From Morganella morganii H1r (lineage in GTDB: Bacteria; Pseudomonadota; Gammaproteobacteria; Enterobacterales; Enterobacteriaceae), in the NCBI RefSeq assembly GCF_000633515.1, contig NZ_AYMP01000023.1:155182-219181 (forward strand): a stretch of DNA of 64,000 bases, read 5' to 3'. The position numbers and the translations under genes were made by a program. Below the pieces are notes generated by a model, which saw only the letters and a program-made list of their open reading frames with translations, had not been told where the DNA came from and ran no database searches. Below, in pieces: positions 47,561-57,260 of this stretch; position 1 is the first letter of the stretch, and each line of letters starts with the position of its first letter.

Positions 47561-48793
47561 TCAGTTGTCCAGCAGGCAGATACAGGCGAGTGCATCACTC
47601 ATCCGGCAACTCTCCATCAGTGTCAGTAAATCCGTATTAATATCACGCATATGCATTTTCAGTGAAAAATACGCTGCCAGTAAAAGCTGAACATCACGTT
47701 CAGTCAGAAGCCGTTTTTCCGTTATCGCCAGTGCTGCCAGATTGGTGCGCAGATAGAAATAATCCATGACCAGCAGACTGAAGTGAGACAATGCATTATC
47801 GGTACCGGCAGCATCACCGCCAAAATTATCCGCGTGCGGAAACTGACTGTGATACAGCAGATAAGAAAACAGATTGCGCAGCGTGTACGATTCACTCAGA
47901 CAACTGTCCTGCTGCTGCACTTTCCATTCGGCCCGCAGACGGGCCATATTCTCTTCCGTGCGGGCTGTCGTCTGCTGCTCGTCCAGCCCCAGCTGTTTCA
48001 GCGTGTTGATATAGGCTGAAATCAAAAAAGGGCCGTTACGGGATAATTTCGGAATAAATTTGCCATACACACTCAATACCCCCGTCTGAAAACTGACCGG
48101 ATGCGGCAGTGCTCTGCGTTCTGCAGTCAGTTCCCCGTTTTCCGTTGCATTGAGCAGGAATTCATACACACCCTGAATACGATCAAAATTCGTCTCAATA
48201 TCATAGTTGAGTTTGCTGATAAACGTCAGTAACTGCATGACGGCATAGAGATTATCCTCAAACTCCGGTGACGGTGCCTGCACCAGATTCATACACCAGA
48301 GATACACCAGGTATTTCGGGTCAGTCAGCGCCGCATCCTGTGGTATTTTTTTCAGGAACTGATCTTCTTCTGTTAACTGCATGGCATCGGCGGAAAACAG
48401 CAGCTGACGGACGACCTCCGGACAGGAGAGTGACAGACGTTTAAACGTTGCATTCTGATATTTTACTGCACTGCGCGGATATTCCCGGCAGGTATGACTC
48501 ATTGCCGAAGGACCGAGTTTGCTGTAAATCCCGCACAGCCGTTTTTCCGTCAGAAACGGACACAATTTTTTTTCCGTCAGCCGGACATAAGCGTATGCCC
48601 CGGGGCGGTCTGATTTTAGTACATAATCCTGTGAAATTTGTTTAATTTCAATACTGTCTGAACTGTGATATTTTTTATACGTTTTTTTATCAATACTGAT
48701 AAACCAATCCTGGCAACAGTGTGACAAGCACTCAGAACCAACGCATTCAAAGCGCCGGATAAACATTGGTGTGATAATTTTATGGATAAACAT
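47561..48793 (-). CDS. fliB: Flagellin lysine-N-methylase FliB
   Basis: A 410-residue protein of the FliB/YkgJ cysteine-cluster family. FliB methylates lysines of flagellin in Salmonella. The N-terminal part has the cluster CVGSECLSHCCQDW (about 17-30), CPFLTEKRLCGIY (about 78-90) and SHTCREYPR (about 99-107), probably holding an iron-sulphur cluster. The remainder is helical. No flagellar genes lie near; the gene fills the position of E. coli yjjG between prfC and rimI. No clear ribosome site precedes ATG 48793, and a second Met (codon 10) is possible. The name is from family resemblance. Confidence 0.82.
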   Translation of the reverse strand: MFIHKIITPMFIRRFECVGSECLSHCCQDWFISIDKKTYKKYHSSDSIEIKQISQDYVLKSDRPGAYAYVRLTEKKLCPFLTEKRLCGIYSKLGPSAMSHTCREYPRSAVKYQNATFKRLSLSCPEVVRQLLFSADAMQLTEEDQFLKKIPQDAALTDPKYLVYLWCMNLVQAPSPEFEDNLYAVMQLLTFISKLNYDIETNFDRIQGVYEFLLNATENGELTAERRALPHPVSFQTGVLSVYGKFIPKLSRNGPFLISAYINTLKQLGLDEQQTTARTEENMARLRAEWKVQQQDSCLSESYTLRNLFSYLLYHSQFPHADNFGGDAAGTDNALSHFSLLVMDYFYLRTNLAALAITEKRLLTERDVQLLLAAYFSLKMHMRDINTDLLTLMESCRMSDALACICLLDN

Positions 48794-48893
48794 GACGGAG
48801 AGCGCCTGTGATAAAAGTATATTATCACAATAGCATGGAAAGAAATCCGGGAAATGGATGAAAAAACACCGTTTTATCTGACTTATCGTGCTA

Positions 48894-49346
48894 TTACATT
48901 CCGAAACTCAGATAAAGCGCCATAATCAGTGCATCCTCTTTACCCTGTGCCGCCGGATAATAGTTCTTCCGCACCGAGACCTCATTAAAACCAAGCGATT
49001 CATACAGCGCAATCGCCGGGCGGTTTGATGCCCTGACTTCCAGCCAGAGTGTCGCAATCGCTTTTGCTGTCAGGTCTTCAATCACTTTTTCCAGCAACTG
49101 ACGGCCATAACCTTTCCCCTGATGCTCAGGCGAAACCGCAATATTAAACAGCGTTGCTTCATCCAGTACGGTCTGGTTGATAGCGAAGCCGGCCAGTTCC
49201 CCGTCTGCTTCCAGTTTCAGGTTATGGTAACGTTCGCCGTGATTGCTGCGGAATGTGGCTTCACTCCAGGGATAAGCGTGAGCGGCCTGCTCAATACGGA
49301 ATGCGGCGGCAAAATCAGCGGGAAGCAGCGGTGACAGTCTGGTCAT
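48894..49346 (-). CDS. rimI: Ribosomal protein S18 alanine N-acetyltransferase
   Basis: RimI acetylates the N-terminal Ala of ribosomal protein S18. The 150 residues contain the GNAT acetyl-CoA motif QGKGYGRQLLEK (about 76-88) and the conserved ATLWLEVRASNRPAIALYESLGF, with NYYP near the end. The start at ATG 49346 matches the E. coli length of 148; the longer frame adds non-conserved residues inside holD. It overlaps the end of holD by 32 bases, as the two overlap in E. coli. Confidence 0.95.
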   Translation of the reverse strand: MTRLSPLLPADFAAAFRIEQAAHAYPWSEATFRSNHGERYHNLKLEADGELAGFAINQTVLDEATLFNIAVSPEHQGKGYGRQLLEKVIEDLTAKAIATLWLEVRASNRPAIALYESLGFNEVSVRKNYYPAAQGKEDALIMALYLSFGM

Positions 49347-49725
49347 AATGATAAATTTGTGTCCATAACCCGCGTTTTGCCTGTGCATCCTGATACAGGT
49401 CGGCAAGACGGGGCGAGTGTAATGAAGGCAGTGAATGCGGCAGTTCAGCTTCCGTTCCGGGCAGCCAGCACAGGCAGTTTGTCTGCGCCGGGATACTTTG
49501 TACATTGTCCGGGGTGATGCAGTACACATCCTCTGCCGTAATATTCAGGCTGCGGAATATATCGCTGAGTAAATCACAGGTGAGATCTGCCTGCTCATCG
49601 GTTATGATCAGCAGACGTGCCGAAGCCGGGATCTGTACAGACAGTTCCCCTTTCAGGCGCTGCGGCTGACGCAGCGTCCATTGGGTGATCCCCATCTGAG
49701 CCAGCATTCTGTCTCGTCGCGTCAT
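49315..49725 (-). CDS. holD: DNA polymerase III subunit psi
   Basis: HolD (psi) joins the clamp loader to chi and single-strand binding protein. The 136 residues are moderately similar to E. coli HolD, which is a fast-changing protein: the opening TRRDRMLAQMGITQWTLRQP, SARLLIITDE and the end RGLWTQIYHYD. ATG 49725 matches the E. coli start; the seven codons upstream are not conserved. It overlaps rimI and is divergent from rsmC, both as in E. coli. Confidence 0.93.
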   Translation of the reverse strand: MTRRDRMLAQMGITQWTLRQPQRLKGELSVQIPASARLLIITDEQADLTCDLLSDIFRSLNITAEDVYCITPDNVQSIPAQTNCLCWLPGTEAELPHSLPSLHSPRLADLYQDAQAKRGLWTQIYHYDQTVTAASR

Positions 49726-49816
49726 AATGTATCCCTGAAATAACAAACGACACTATCTTAGCAAAGCGCGCTGCCCGCGCCAATGCTGCCGAATTATGAT
49801 TTACAGGAGTTAACGG

Positions 49817-50830
49817 ATGTCCATGCTTACCCCGGCCAGTGAAGTGATTTTACGTCATGCAGACGAATTTACCGGGAGCCGTGTCCTGCTTGCCGGAGAC
49901 ATTCAGGACTCCCTCGCCGCACAACTTTCCGCGCAGTCAGTGTATGTCAGCACCAGCCAGTATCATCAGTGGCAGGCTCTGCGTGCCCCGCTGGGTGATC
50001 GCGCCGCATTCGCGCTGACCGTCAGCCCGGAAGCCGCCGCACAGTGCGACACACTGATCTATTTCTGGCCGAAGAGTAAACAGGAAGCGCTGTTCCAGCT
50101 GACGCAGATTTTTTCCTGTCTGCCGGTCGGCAGCAATATTTTTATTGCCGGTGAAAACCGCAGTGGTGTCCGCAGCGCGGAAAAAATGACAGAACCGTTC
50201 ACCGCACTGCGCAAAATTGACAGCGCACGCCGCTGCGGTCTCTATTACGGCGAACTGACCACCCCGGCACACTTTGCCCTGCAGGACTGGATCGGCAGTT
50301 ATACAGCGGAAGGTACGCAAATCGTGACGCTGCCGGGGGTATTCAGCCGGGACAATATTGATGCCGGCAGTGCACTGCTGCTGGAATCACTGAACCAGCC
50401 GGTGACCGGGTCACTGCTGGATATTGCCTGCGGCAGTGGCGTTATCGCGACCGTACTGGCCAAACGTAATCCGGGGCTGACCCTGACGCTCAGTGATGTC
50501 TCTGCCGCCGCTCTTGAAGCCGGACGCGAAACCCTGGCCCGCAACCAGCTGGAAGGCCGTGTGATCGCCAGTGACGTGTATTCGGATATCAGCGACCGCT
50601 ATGACTGGATTGTTGCCAACCCGCCGTTCCATGACGGACTAAACACCAGCTACAGTGCCGCACAACGCCTTATTTCCGGTGCCAAAGCCCGCCTGAACCG
50701 CGGCGGAAAATTGTGCATCGTGGCGAACGCCTTTTTACCGTATCCGGATCTGCTGGACAGCACGTTCGGCCGGCATCAGGTTCTGGCGCAAACCGGCAAA
50801 TTTAAGGTCTACCTGGCCACAAATGCCTAA
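49817..50830 (+). CDS. rsmC: 16S rRNA m2G1207 methyltransferase RsmC
   Basis: RsmC methylates N2 of G1207 in 16S rRNA within the 30S subunit. Of its 337 residues the first half is a degenerate methyltransferase domain and the second half the active one, with the AdoMet motif [18 protein letters not shown] (about 195-212) and the amino-methylase motif VANPPFHDG (about 266-274). Position next to holD and tRNA-Leu genes equals the E. coli order. Confidence 0.97.
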   Translation: MSMLTPASEVILRHADEFTGSRVLLAGDIQDSLAAQLSAQSVYVSTSQYHQWQALRAPLGDRAAFALTVSPEAAAQCDTLIYFWPKSKQEALFQLTQIFSCLPVGSNIFIAGENRSGVRSAEKMTEPFTALRKIDSARRCGLYYGELTTPAHFALQDWIGSYTAEGTQIVTLPGVFSRDNIDAGSALLLESLNQPVTGSLLDIACGSGVIATVLAKRNPGLTLTLSDVSAAALEAGRETLARNQLEGRVIASDVYSDISDRYDWIVANPPFHDGLNTSYSAAQRLISGAKARLNRGGKLCIVANAFLPYPDLLDSTFGRHQVLAQTGKFKVYLATNA

Positions 50831-50932
50831 TAAGTAAGCGAAGTCACCAATTTTGATAAAAAATTATTGACGGCGCGGATAAAACCGCTAAAATCCGCCT
50901 CCATGCTATCAGTGACAAGATAGTTCTGAATT

Positions 50933-51019
50933 GCGAGGGTGGCGGAATTGGTAGACGCGCTAGCTTCAGGTGTTAGTGTCCTTACGGACGTGGGGGTTCA
51001 AGTCCCCCCCTTCGCACCA
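50933..51019 (+). tRNA. tRNA-Leu(CAG), first copy
   Basis: An 87-base tRNA with encoded CCA. Acceptor GCGAGGG pairs with the end CTTCGC, the D arm is GGAATTGGTAGAC, the anticodon CAG lies in the loop of GCTAGCTTCAGGTGTTAGT, the class II variable arm includes GTCCTTACGGAC, and the T arm GGGGGTTCAAGTCCCCC. It matches the leuQPV tRNA-Leu of E. coli, found at the same place beside rsmC. Confidence 0.97.
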
Positions 51020-51067
51020 GTCAGATCTTATCACACAAAACTGACAGCAGATTGAATGACAGTACCT

Positions 51068-51154
51068 GCGAGGGTGGCGGAATTGGTAGACGCGCTAGCT
51101 TCAGGTGTTAGTGTTCTTACGGACGTGGGGGTTCAAGTCCCCCCCTTCGCACCA
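51068..51154 (+). tRNA. tRNA-Leu(CAG), second copy
   Basis: Same length and anticodon CAG as the first copy, 48 bases downstream. The two differ by one base in the variable arm (GTGTTCTT in place of GTGTCCTT). E. coli has three such copies here. Confidence 0.97.
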
Positions 51155-51195
51155 CTGTTATGACAATCTTCTGCAATAATTTTCACTTCCGGATA

Positions 51196-51456
51196 TCACA
51201 TCCTCAGATGCTCAAACCAGAGCAGACTTCCCAGAACAAATGCAATACCTGCCGGAATCAGCAGGAAATGGCGCAATACGCGGTTATACAGCATCGGCAT
51301 TGTCAGCAGAATCACCACAGCTAACGCAATACGCGCAGCATCCTGTTCATGCCCCTGTGATAAAAACAACACGACCGGTATCAGCGCCAGCATCATGCCA
51401 CCGACCCCGGTTAACTGCTGCCAGAAAAACGATGAAAGCGGGTGTTTGATTTGCAT
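51196..51456 (-). CDS. Small inner-membrane protein, DUF1435-like
   Basis: An 86-residue protein with three hydrophobic segments (GGMMLALIPVVLFL, IALAVVILLTMPMLY and FLLIPAGIAFVLGSLLW) and a charged RVLRHF turn between the last two. It resembles the small membrane family DUF1435 of enteric bacteria; no function is known. The ATG at 51456 is chosen because AGGAG lies 8-9 bases upstream, while the GTG at 51465 is too close. A Fur-like sequence lies just upstream. Confidence 0.6.
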   Translation of the reverse strand: MQIKHPLSSFFWQQLTGVGGMMLALIPVVLFLSQGHEQDAARIALAVVILLTMPMLYNRVLRHFLLIPAGIAFVLGSLLWFEHLRM

Positions 51457-51477
51457 CACAGCCACTCCTTACAATAA

Positions 51478-51496
51478 CGAAATGAGAATCATTCCT
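51478..51496 (-). promoter_or_regulatory. Weak Fur-like site before the small membrane protein
   Basis: CGAAATGAGAATCATTCCT matches the 19-base Fur consensus at 12 positions with an unbroken GAATCATT core. It lies 22 bases before the start of the small membrane protein. Suggestive only. Confidence 0.35.
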
Positions 51497-51635
51497 GTTA
51501 TCATAAATAATCTGCCGCCTGTTGCAACCGCTTTTTCGCATAAAATGCAAAAAAGGCGCATGATTATATACCTGAAAATCATACACCTATAATTAATGCG
51601 TCTATAAATTGAACGGATATTAATGTGTTAAATGA

Positions 51636-52184
51636 TCAGTTCCGGAAAAGAAACACAAAATGAATATCTTCCGGTTCAAGGGCAAACAGTGCCGGGTCCG
51701 GCTTTGCGATCAGTTCACATCCCAGATGCTGATAAAAATGCACGGTATTTTCTGACGGGATGGAGGAAACATAAAATCCCTTTGCACCCATCGCTTTTGC
51801 CGCCGTTTCACAGCAGGCAAAGAGCTGACGGCCGATCCCTCTGCCACGGTACGCCTTGCTGATATGCAGGAAGGAGAGCTGGCGCAGCGCCGTTTCATCT
51901 TCCTCAAATGCCACCGGACGCGGATCAACACTGGCGGCTGCCGCCAGCATCTCTCCGTCAAACACCCCGAAGAATGGCGCGCCGCGATCAAAACTGTCCA
52001 GCAGGATCGGCGTGTAATGCTCCGCCTCGCCCTCCGGCCAGTCACGCATATCAAAGCGCTGCGCGGAGAGTACCAGCTCCCCGTGCTGATGCAGGTACAG
52101 GTGTTCAATCAGTTCGGTCCGGTCGATTGACCAGACCTGCGGTATTTCCTGCCGTTCAAGCTGTCTCGTGAGAAGTGTCATCAT
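51636..52184 (-). CDS. GNAT family N-acetyltransferase
   Basis: A 182-residue GNAT enzyme. The acetyl-CoA motif is SKAYRGRGIGRQLFACC (about 109-125), followed by GAKGFYVSSIPSENTVHFYQHLG, a typical GNAT core. The target is unknown. Its start overlaps the end of the Na/Pi cotransporter gene by 29 bases on the same strand, so the two are probably coupled. Confidence 0.82.
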   Translation of the reverse strand: MMTLLTRQLERQEIPQVWSIDRTELIEHLYLHQHGELVLSAQRFDMRDWPEGEAEHYTPILLDSFDRGAPFFGVFDGEMLAAAASVDPRPVAFEEDETALRQLSFLHISKAYRGRGIGRQLFACCETAAKAMGAKGFYVSSIPSENTVHFYQHLGCELIAKPDPALFALEPEDIHFVFLFRN

Positions 52185-53811
52185 TTGTTGTCTCTGTTTT
52201 TATCTCTGCGACACCTTCTAACACATGATAAGCCACAGAGCAAAACAGAGAGTTCAGACGCTTCATATCCCCCAGCAGCCCGATATGTAACCGGCTGCTG
52301 CCGATGCTCTGAAGATTATTGACATGCAGCCGCTCAACATGAGCAAAAGAGTAACGCTGATTCAGCAGACGGAAACGGTGTTTTGCCCGGCGCAGACGCC
52401 GTGCATTATCCACATCGCCGGACACAAACACTGACATCGCCAGATTGAGGTTATTCTGCAACCGCGACATCATGGTGGTCAGTTCACCGTAGCCGTCTTT
52501 CGAGAAGATACGCTGCGGATCGGCTGTCTGGTTCGCCACATCATGGGACATCCGCCCGATAATCAGGGAAGACTGCTGAAGCGACATCGCGGTATCAATC
52601 ACCTCCGCCCAGCGCCGGGAATCGCTTTCCCCCAGTTCGGTTTGCTGTAACTGTGCCAGATAGAGCTTGATACTGCTGTGCAGCAGCTCCGCTTCTTCTT
52701 CCAGGTGCCCGATCAGCCGTTTCTGCTCACCTTTACCCGCGAGCTGGCTGTCAAAACGCTGAAGCATCTGCTCAATCACATCCCCCAGCCGCAGGGTTTC
52801 CCGTACCGCATTAGCCAGCGCAAGAGACGGGGTATCCAGCGCGCTCTGATCCAGATAACGGGGGGCAGCGCTGCCCTCTTCCGCCTCCGGTTCGGCGATC
52901 AGCCGCTGACACAGCCGCGCCATCGGTTTTACCAGCGCCAGCATCAGCACACAGCGGACCAGGTTGTAGACCACATGGAAATAAATAACGACTTCCGCCG
53001 CCGGCAGATTGTACTGGCCGATCCAGAGCGCCAGCGGTTTCACCCACGGCAGCACCAGCACACAGCCAATCAGCTTAAACAGCATACTGCCGAGCACCAC
53101 CTGACGCGCAACCGCATTCTGACCACGGCTGCTCAGCATGGCCAGGAACCCGCTGCCGAGATTGGAGCCGATGACGATCGCCAGACTGATATGCAGCGGC
53201 ACCAGACCGGTGGCACTCAGGGTAGCCGTCAGAAGCACCGCCGCCAGGCTGGAGTAACTGATCATGGCAAACAGCGCCCCCACCAGCAGCGCCAGCACTG
53301 CATCCCCGCTCAGTGACGTGAAAATAGCCTGAACCGCAGATGCCTGTGTAATCGGCTCTGCGGAGGACACTATCAGCTGAAGTGCCAGAATAATCAGACC
53401 CAGCCCGATACCAACCCGCCCGAGCTGCCCTGTCCGGCTCTTTTTCTGACTGAGAAACGTAGTGACCCCCGCCAGGATCAGCAGTGGTGAGAGCCAGGAG
53501 AGATTAAACGTCAGCACCCGTGCCATCAGCGCCGTCCCGACATCCGCCCCCAGCATAATCACCAGGGCGGGCGGCAGTGCTATCATGCCCTGCGCCACAA
53601 ACGAGATCACCAGCAATGCGGTGGCATTACTGCTCTGCACCAGCGCAGTTACCCCCAGACCGGCGAGAAATGCCCGTGAGGTTTTCCGGATGCTTTTTCC
53701 GAGAAGACGCCGCAAATCCGCGCCGAAGACACGCATAATTCCGGTCCGGACAATGTGTGTTCCCCAGACCAGCAGTGCAACTGATGAAAGAAGATGGAGT
53801 AATGTCAGCAT
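52156..53811 (-). CDS. Na/Pi cotransporter family protein (YjbB-like)
   Basis: A 551-residue protein with a membrane half (about 1-310) and a PhoU-like helical half (about 340-540), the YjbB architecture. Both copies of the Na/Pi repeat are seen: the QSSNATALLVISFVAQG segment (about 59-75) and the second with IGSNLGSGFLAM (about 207-218). YjbB is thought to export phosphate in E. coli. The C-terminal half has LEEEAELLHSSIKLYLAQL. It shares phosphate physiology with the nearby phoA. No Pho box was noticed upstream. Confidence 0.85.
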   Translation of the reverse strand: MLTLLHLLSSVALLVWGTHIVRTGIMRVFGADLRRLLGKSIRKTSRAFLAGLGVTALVQSSNATALLVISFVAQGMIALPPALVIMLGADVGTALMARVLTFNLSWLSPLLILAGVTTFLSQKKSRTGQLGRVGIGLGLIILALQLIVSSAEPITQASAVQAIFTSLSGDAVLALLVGALFAMISYSSLAAVLLTATLSATGLVPLHISLAIVIGSNLGSGFLAMLSSRGQNAVARQVVLGSMLFKLIGCVLVLPWVKPLALWIGQYNLPAAEVVIYFHVVYNLVRCVLMLALVKPMARLCQRLIAEPEAEEGSAAPRYLDQSALDTPSLALANAVRETLRLGDVIEQMLQRFDSQLAGKGEQKRLIGHLEEEAELLHSSIKLYLAQLQQTELGESDSRRWAEVIDTAMSLQQSSLIIGRMSHDVANQTADPQRIFSKDGYGELTTMMSRLQNNLNLAMSVFVSGDVDNARRLRRAKHRFRLLNQRYSFAHVERLHVNNLQSIGSSRLHIGLLGDMKRLNSLFCSVAYHVLEGVAEIKTETTNDDTSHETA

Positions 53812-54139
53812 AAGGGTCCCGTTAAAACGATCAGATCAACGGTATATCACACAGGCACTGTGCCGCAATGTGATAATGGTAATAAACACCGCCGCCATCA
53901 GAAGAAAAAAATCGCATAAAACACACAGTTTTACGGAATACAGGATATCTGTCCCGGAGCCGGGACATCGGATAAGTATACCTTATGGTAAATATATTTC
54001 AAAAATCATCATGTTACAAAAAATAATAAAAAACCGCCGGCACAGAGTACCGGCGGCAGCCACTGCTGAAATCAGCAAAATGATGCAATCAACATGAAGA
54101 AAAGCACTTCAGAACAGTGTGAATATCAGGTACCGCAGA
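53812..54139. other. Intergenic region between cotransporter and phoA
   Basis: About 330 bases without a gene. The left part should hold the cotransporter promoter on the minus strand; the right part holds the phoA terminator. The region from about 53945 to 54030 is AT-rich and unstructured. Confidence 0.5.
54026..54056 (-). terminator. Terminator after phoA
   Basis: CCGCCGG (54034-54040) and CCGGCGG (54050-54056) pair over nine bases, with a T run on the minus strand. It follows phoA by about 80 bases. Confidence 0.85.
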
Positions 54140-55576
54140 TTACTTCAGTTCCATCGCGTCCCGCATGGTGAAGAACAAATCGGTCTGATCCGTCAGACCC
54201 ACCACATTCGCCGCCCCCGGACCGTATGCCGCCACACGCAGCTGAGCACCGGTATGCTCCTGCGAATCTGATTCCGAGTTACCGTAGTTAACTGCCATCA
54301 CGCTGCCGTCTTTGGTCAGCAGTGCCTGAGTCAGCCCCGGTGAGACCACATCCGCTTCAATAATCTGGCTGGAATGAGCATGGTCAGCGGTCACAATCAC
54401 CAGCGTATCACCGTGTGTTTTCGCGTATTCCATACCGATCTGCACAGCTTCATCCAGCGCAACAGTTTCGCCGATCTGGCCGCAGGCGTTTGCCGCGTGA
54501 TCCTGTTTATCAATAGAGGCACTTTCCACCTGTAAGAAGAAGCCGTTTTCATGATCTTTAAGCAGATCAATGGCTTTTTCAGTCATCTGAGCCAGTGTCG
54601 GGGCATTCGGATCCAGTTTTGAACTTGGTTTACACTCCACGACAGGTTTATCGAGGTTGCCACGATAGGAGGCTTTCGGGCCTTCCCACGCCACTTCCAT
54701 ATTGCCGTCACTGAATAATCCGAGCACCGGTTTATCCTGATTTGCCGCTTTCACATCCGCCAGCGATTTGGCATCTTTCACAACCAGATAACCGCGTGCC
54801 GCTGCCTGCTCTTCCAGGGTTTTCCCTGCATAGTCCCCGGCTTTGGCTGTCTGGCGGAAACTCTTCGCGCCGCCGCCGAGCGTGACATCGGCACGGGCAT
54901 TCAGCAACTGCTCACTGATGGAACCCGGCCCGCCGTTTTCCAGTGCATCGGCGCTGCAGCGCTCTGCGGTTTCTTCCGGGCCGTAGCATTTACGCTGGCT
55001 GATATGTGAGATCAGGGCTGCCGGTGTGGCATCCTGAATTTCAGATGTGGTGACATTCCCGGTCGCTTTGCCGTTTTTCTTTGCCAGCTCGAGAATGGTG
55101 GTGTGCGGTTTGCCGGTAACATCAATACCCAGCGCGCCATTATAGGTTTTCACTCCGGAAGCCCAGGCCGTCGCAGAGGCAGCGGAGTCAGTAACATAAT
55201 TCGGTTTCTGTGTTTTTTTATCGAGTGCATACGTGGTGTACTGACCAGTCAGCGGCAGGGCATCAATCCCTTTAAACACGCCGCCCGCGCCTTCTGCATA
55301 GTTACGCGCCACGGTAATTTCGGAATCACCCATCCCGTCGCCGATAAACAAAATCACATTTTTTGCTTTGGTCTGACCGATAGCCGCTTTCAGCGCCTCA
55401 GTCTGATCGGATGACAAACGGCGCGCACCGCCGAACTCCGTGATATTGCCTTTGGCGGCGCGATCCTGTGCCAGAATCGCATCTGCATTCCCCGCAGCAA
55501 CTGCCGGTAATGCAGAGCCCGTCAGCAGTGCCAGAACGGCTGCTGCAACCCGTGTTTTCATCGTCGCATGAAGCAT
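54140..55576 (-). CDS. phoA: Alkaline phosphatase
   Basis: PhoA hydrolyses phosphomonoesters in the periplasm when phosphate is short. The 478 residues include a signal peptide ([22 protein letters not shown]) and all active-site parts: the metal site [11 protein letters not shown], nucleophile Ser in [14 protein letters not shown], the residues [17 protein letters not shown] ([17 protein letters not shown]) and [10 protein letters not shown]. Cys pairs for two disulphides are present. ATG 55576 has AAGGA 8 bases upstream; ATG 55561 is a possible alternative. Two Pho boxes lie upstream, inside the end of the previous gene. Confidence 0.97.
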   Translation of the reverse strand: MLHATMKTRVAAAVLALLTGSALPAVAAGNADAILAQDRAAKGNITEFGGARRLSSDQTEALKAAIGQTKAKNVILFIGDGMGDSEITVARNYAEGAGGVFKGIDALPLTGQYTTYALDKKTQKPNYVTDSAASATAWASGVKTYNGALGIDVTGKPHTTILELAKKNGKATGNVTTSEIQDATPAALISHISQRKCYGPEETAERCSADALENGGPGSISEQLLNARADVTLGGGAKSFRQTAKAGDYAGKTLEEQAAARGYLVVKDAKSLADVKAANQDKPVLGLFSDGNMEVAWEGPKASYRGNLDKPVVECKPSSKLDPNAPTLAQMTEKAIDLLKDHENGFFLQVESASIDKQDHAANACGQIGETVALDEAVQIGMEYAKTHGDTLVIVTADHAHSSQIIEADVVSPGLTQALLTKDGSVMAVNYGNSESDSQEHTGAQLRVAAYGPGAANVVGLTDQTDLFFTMRDAMELK

Positions 55577-55642
55577 GAGCAGAATCCTTGTCATTAATAA
55601 AACGTAGTCAGTTATCAACGCAGGACAGCCTAATCTGCTCTT

Positions 55643-55682
55643 ATGACATCAGCGTGACACTATTGTGACCTCTTTATGTCAG
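55643..55682 (-). promoter_or_regulatory. Tandem Pho boxes of phoA
   Basis: On the minus strand CTGACATAAAGAGGTCAC (55665-55682) matches the 18-base Pho box at 14 positions, and GTGTCACGCTGATGTCAT (55643-55660) keeps both TGTCA halves. They are spaced 22 bases apart, in phase on the helix, as PhoB tandem sites are. The first lies within the last codons of the esterase gene. Confidence 0.78.
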
Positions 55683-57240
55683 TCAGGTGCACCAGTCCGG
55701 AATGCAGGGTTTCGCACCATGAGACATAGTCATGTCCGCCCGGACGCTCCTCACGGCTGACGTCATAACCTTTTTCCTGTAAAACCTGATGAAGCGCCCG
55801 GTTGTTATACAAAATCCCGCCGGCACCGGCACGGGTTTCAAACACACCGGCCTCAAGAAAAAACCGCAGCGGAAGTTTGTGAGTACCTGCAAACTCGCGA
55901 ATCAGCCATTCCGGCGGCTCTCCCTCCGGTGACCACCAGTAAGAACCGGACATACTCAGCACATTGCCAAAACGGTGAGGTAATTTCATCGCATTCCAGG
56001 AAGACGCAAGACCACCATAACTGCTGCCGGAAACAATGGTCCGCGCTGCAGGGATATTAATACCCTGCTGTGCCAGCCACGGCATCAGCTCTTTATCCAG
56101 AAACTGCGGGAACAGCTCATTCGGCGGCAGTTCTTTGCCGCGCTGCTCACTGCTGATACTGTCCACCATCACGACATACAGCGGCGGGATTTCCCTGCGT
56201 TTCACCCACTGATCAATAAATGTGACGATATGATAGTTTTTGCGGTATATCTGCCCGTCAAACAGCACCAGCAACCAGGGATCAGCACCCGGCTCCGGCG
56301 GGGTATACACTGCCATTTCCCGCTGGTTATTCAGGATATCGCTGTGCAGCTGATGCAGTGCCACCGTACCAAAAACCGGTTGTTGTCCGGGCGTCCGGAA
56401 ATCACACACTCTGTTGTTATCTAACGCGATAATGGAATGGCGGTTGAATTCATCCGCGCCGTCTGCACCCGCACTCAGCGGGTTACGCGGATCTGCCTGT
56501 GCAGTGCTCAGCAGCGCTTTGCGGCGGGCACCTTCAACGGAACGGTCAAGCTGCGGAATATCCGGGGCGATTTTATACTGGCTGACAGTCTCTGCGGGAA
56601 CAATGTAGGAGCGATACCAGATATCGGTATCATTCAGTCTGGCCATCGGGTCATGCTGTCCGGAAGGCGCGCCAAGTATGTAAGCATTCACTTTCGCACC
56701 TCGCCAGAGGAAAGTGATCCGTTTGTGATGCTCGTCATACTCCTCAACCAGCGGAGTTTCTGTCACCGCCTGCCAGAAAGCCGAGGTATCTCCCCCGCTA
56801 ACCAGCGTTATCAGCTGCTGCAGGCGAACACTGTCCACCGGCAGAGAGATGTTTTCAACCAGCGGCTGATACGGATAGTTAGTAAGCGCCAACTTCCATT
56901 CAGAGCCGGGTACACCCTGTGAGGTCAGTGTCCAGGTGTCATCAAACGGTAATGTGAATGTCACAGATTGCATTTCTGTGACAGGATTGTCGGTAAGCAG
57001 CGCCCGGCGGGGTGTCATCTGACTGTCATAGAGTGACAAATCACGGATATTCTCACTTTCCGCGATCACAACCTGTTTTTCAGACAGCGGCAACTGTACA
57101 CAAGCCTGTCCGTTGTGATCAAACGTACCGGTAATCATCATCGTCCGTTTCTCATCCGGGGCTGAGAGCGACTGGCAGGAAGCAGAGGCCTGCGCAGAAA
57201 ATGCAGAGAATGCCGCGCAGCAGAGCAGAGTTTTTTTCAC
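55660..57240 (-). CDS. Exported esterase of the enterochelin-esterase (Fes/IroE) family
   Basis: A 526-residue protein with a signal peptide (LCCAAFSAFSAQASA), then a Fes-type N-terminal beta domain (about 30-250) and an alpha/beta-hydrolase esterase domain with the nucleophile elbow VSGSSYGGLASSW (about 402-414) and the late PGGHDYVSW with the catalytic His. Fes cuts ferric enterobactin in the cytoplasm; this copy is exported and would work in the periplasm, as IroE does. The start is a GTG at 57240 with AAGGA 8 bases upstream. A Fur box lies just before. No catecholate siderophore genes are visible nearby. Confidence 0.85.
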   Translation of the reverse strand: MKKTLLCCAAFSAFSAQASASCQSLSAPDEKRTMMITGTFDHNGQACVQLPLSEKQVVIAESENIRDLSLYDSQMTPRRALLTDNPVTEMQSVTFTLPFDDTWTLTSQGVPGSEWKLALTNYPYQPLVENISLPVDSVRLQQLITLVSGGDTSAFWQAVTETPLVEEYDEHHKRITFLWRGAKVNAYILGAPSGQHDPMARLNDTDIWYRSYIVPAETVSQYKIAPDIPQLDRSVEGARRKALLSTAQADPRNPLSAGADGADEFNRHSIIALDNNRVCDFRTPGQQPVFGTVALHQLHSDILNNQREMAVYTPPEPGADPWLLVLFDGQIYRKNYHIVTFIDQWVKRREIPPLYVVMVDSISSEQRGKELPPNELFPQFLDKELMPWLAQQGINIPAARTIVSGSSYGGLASSWNAMKLPHRFGNVLSMSGSYWWSPEGEPPEWLIREFAGTHKLPLRFFLEAGVFETRAGAGGILYNNRALHQVLQEKGYDVSREERPGGHDYVSWCETLHSGLVHLTDIKRSQ

Positions 57241-57260
57241 GTCGCTGATCCTTCAAAATC

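Noticed and set aside
53462..54097. Open frame of 211 codons on the plus strand
   Set aside because: It is mostly antisense to the Na/Pi cotransporter and runs over a terminator hairpin.
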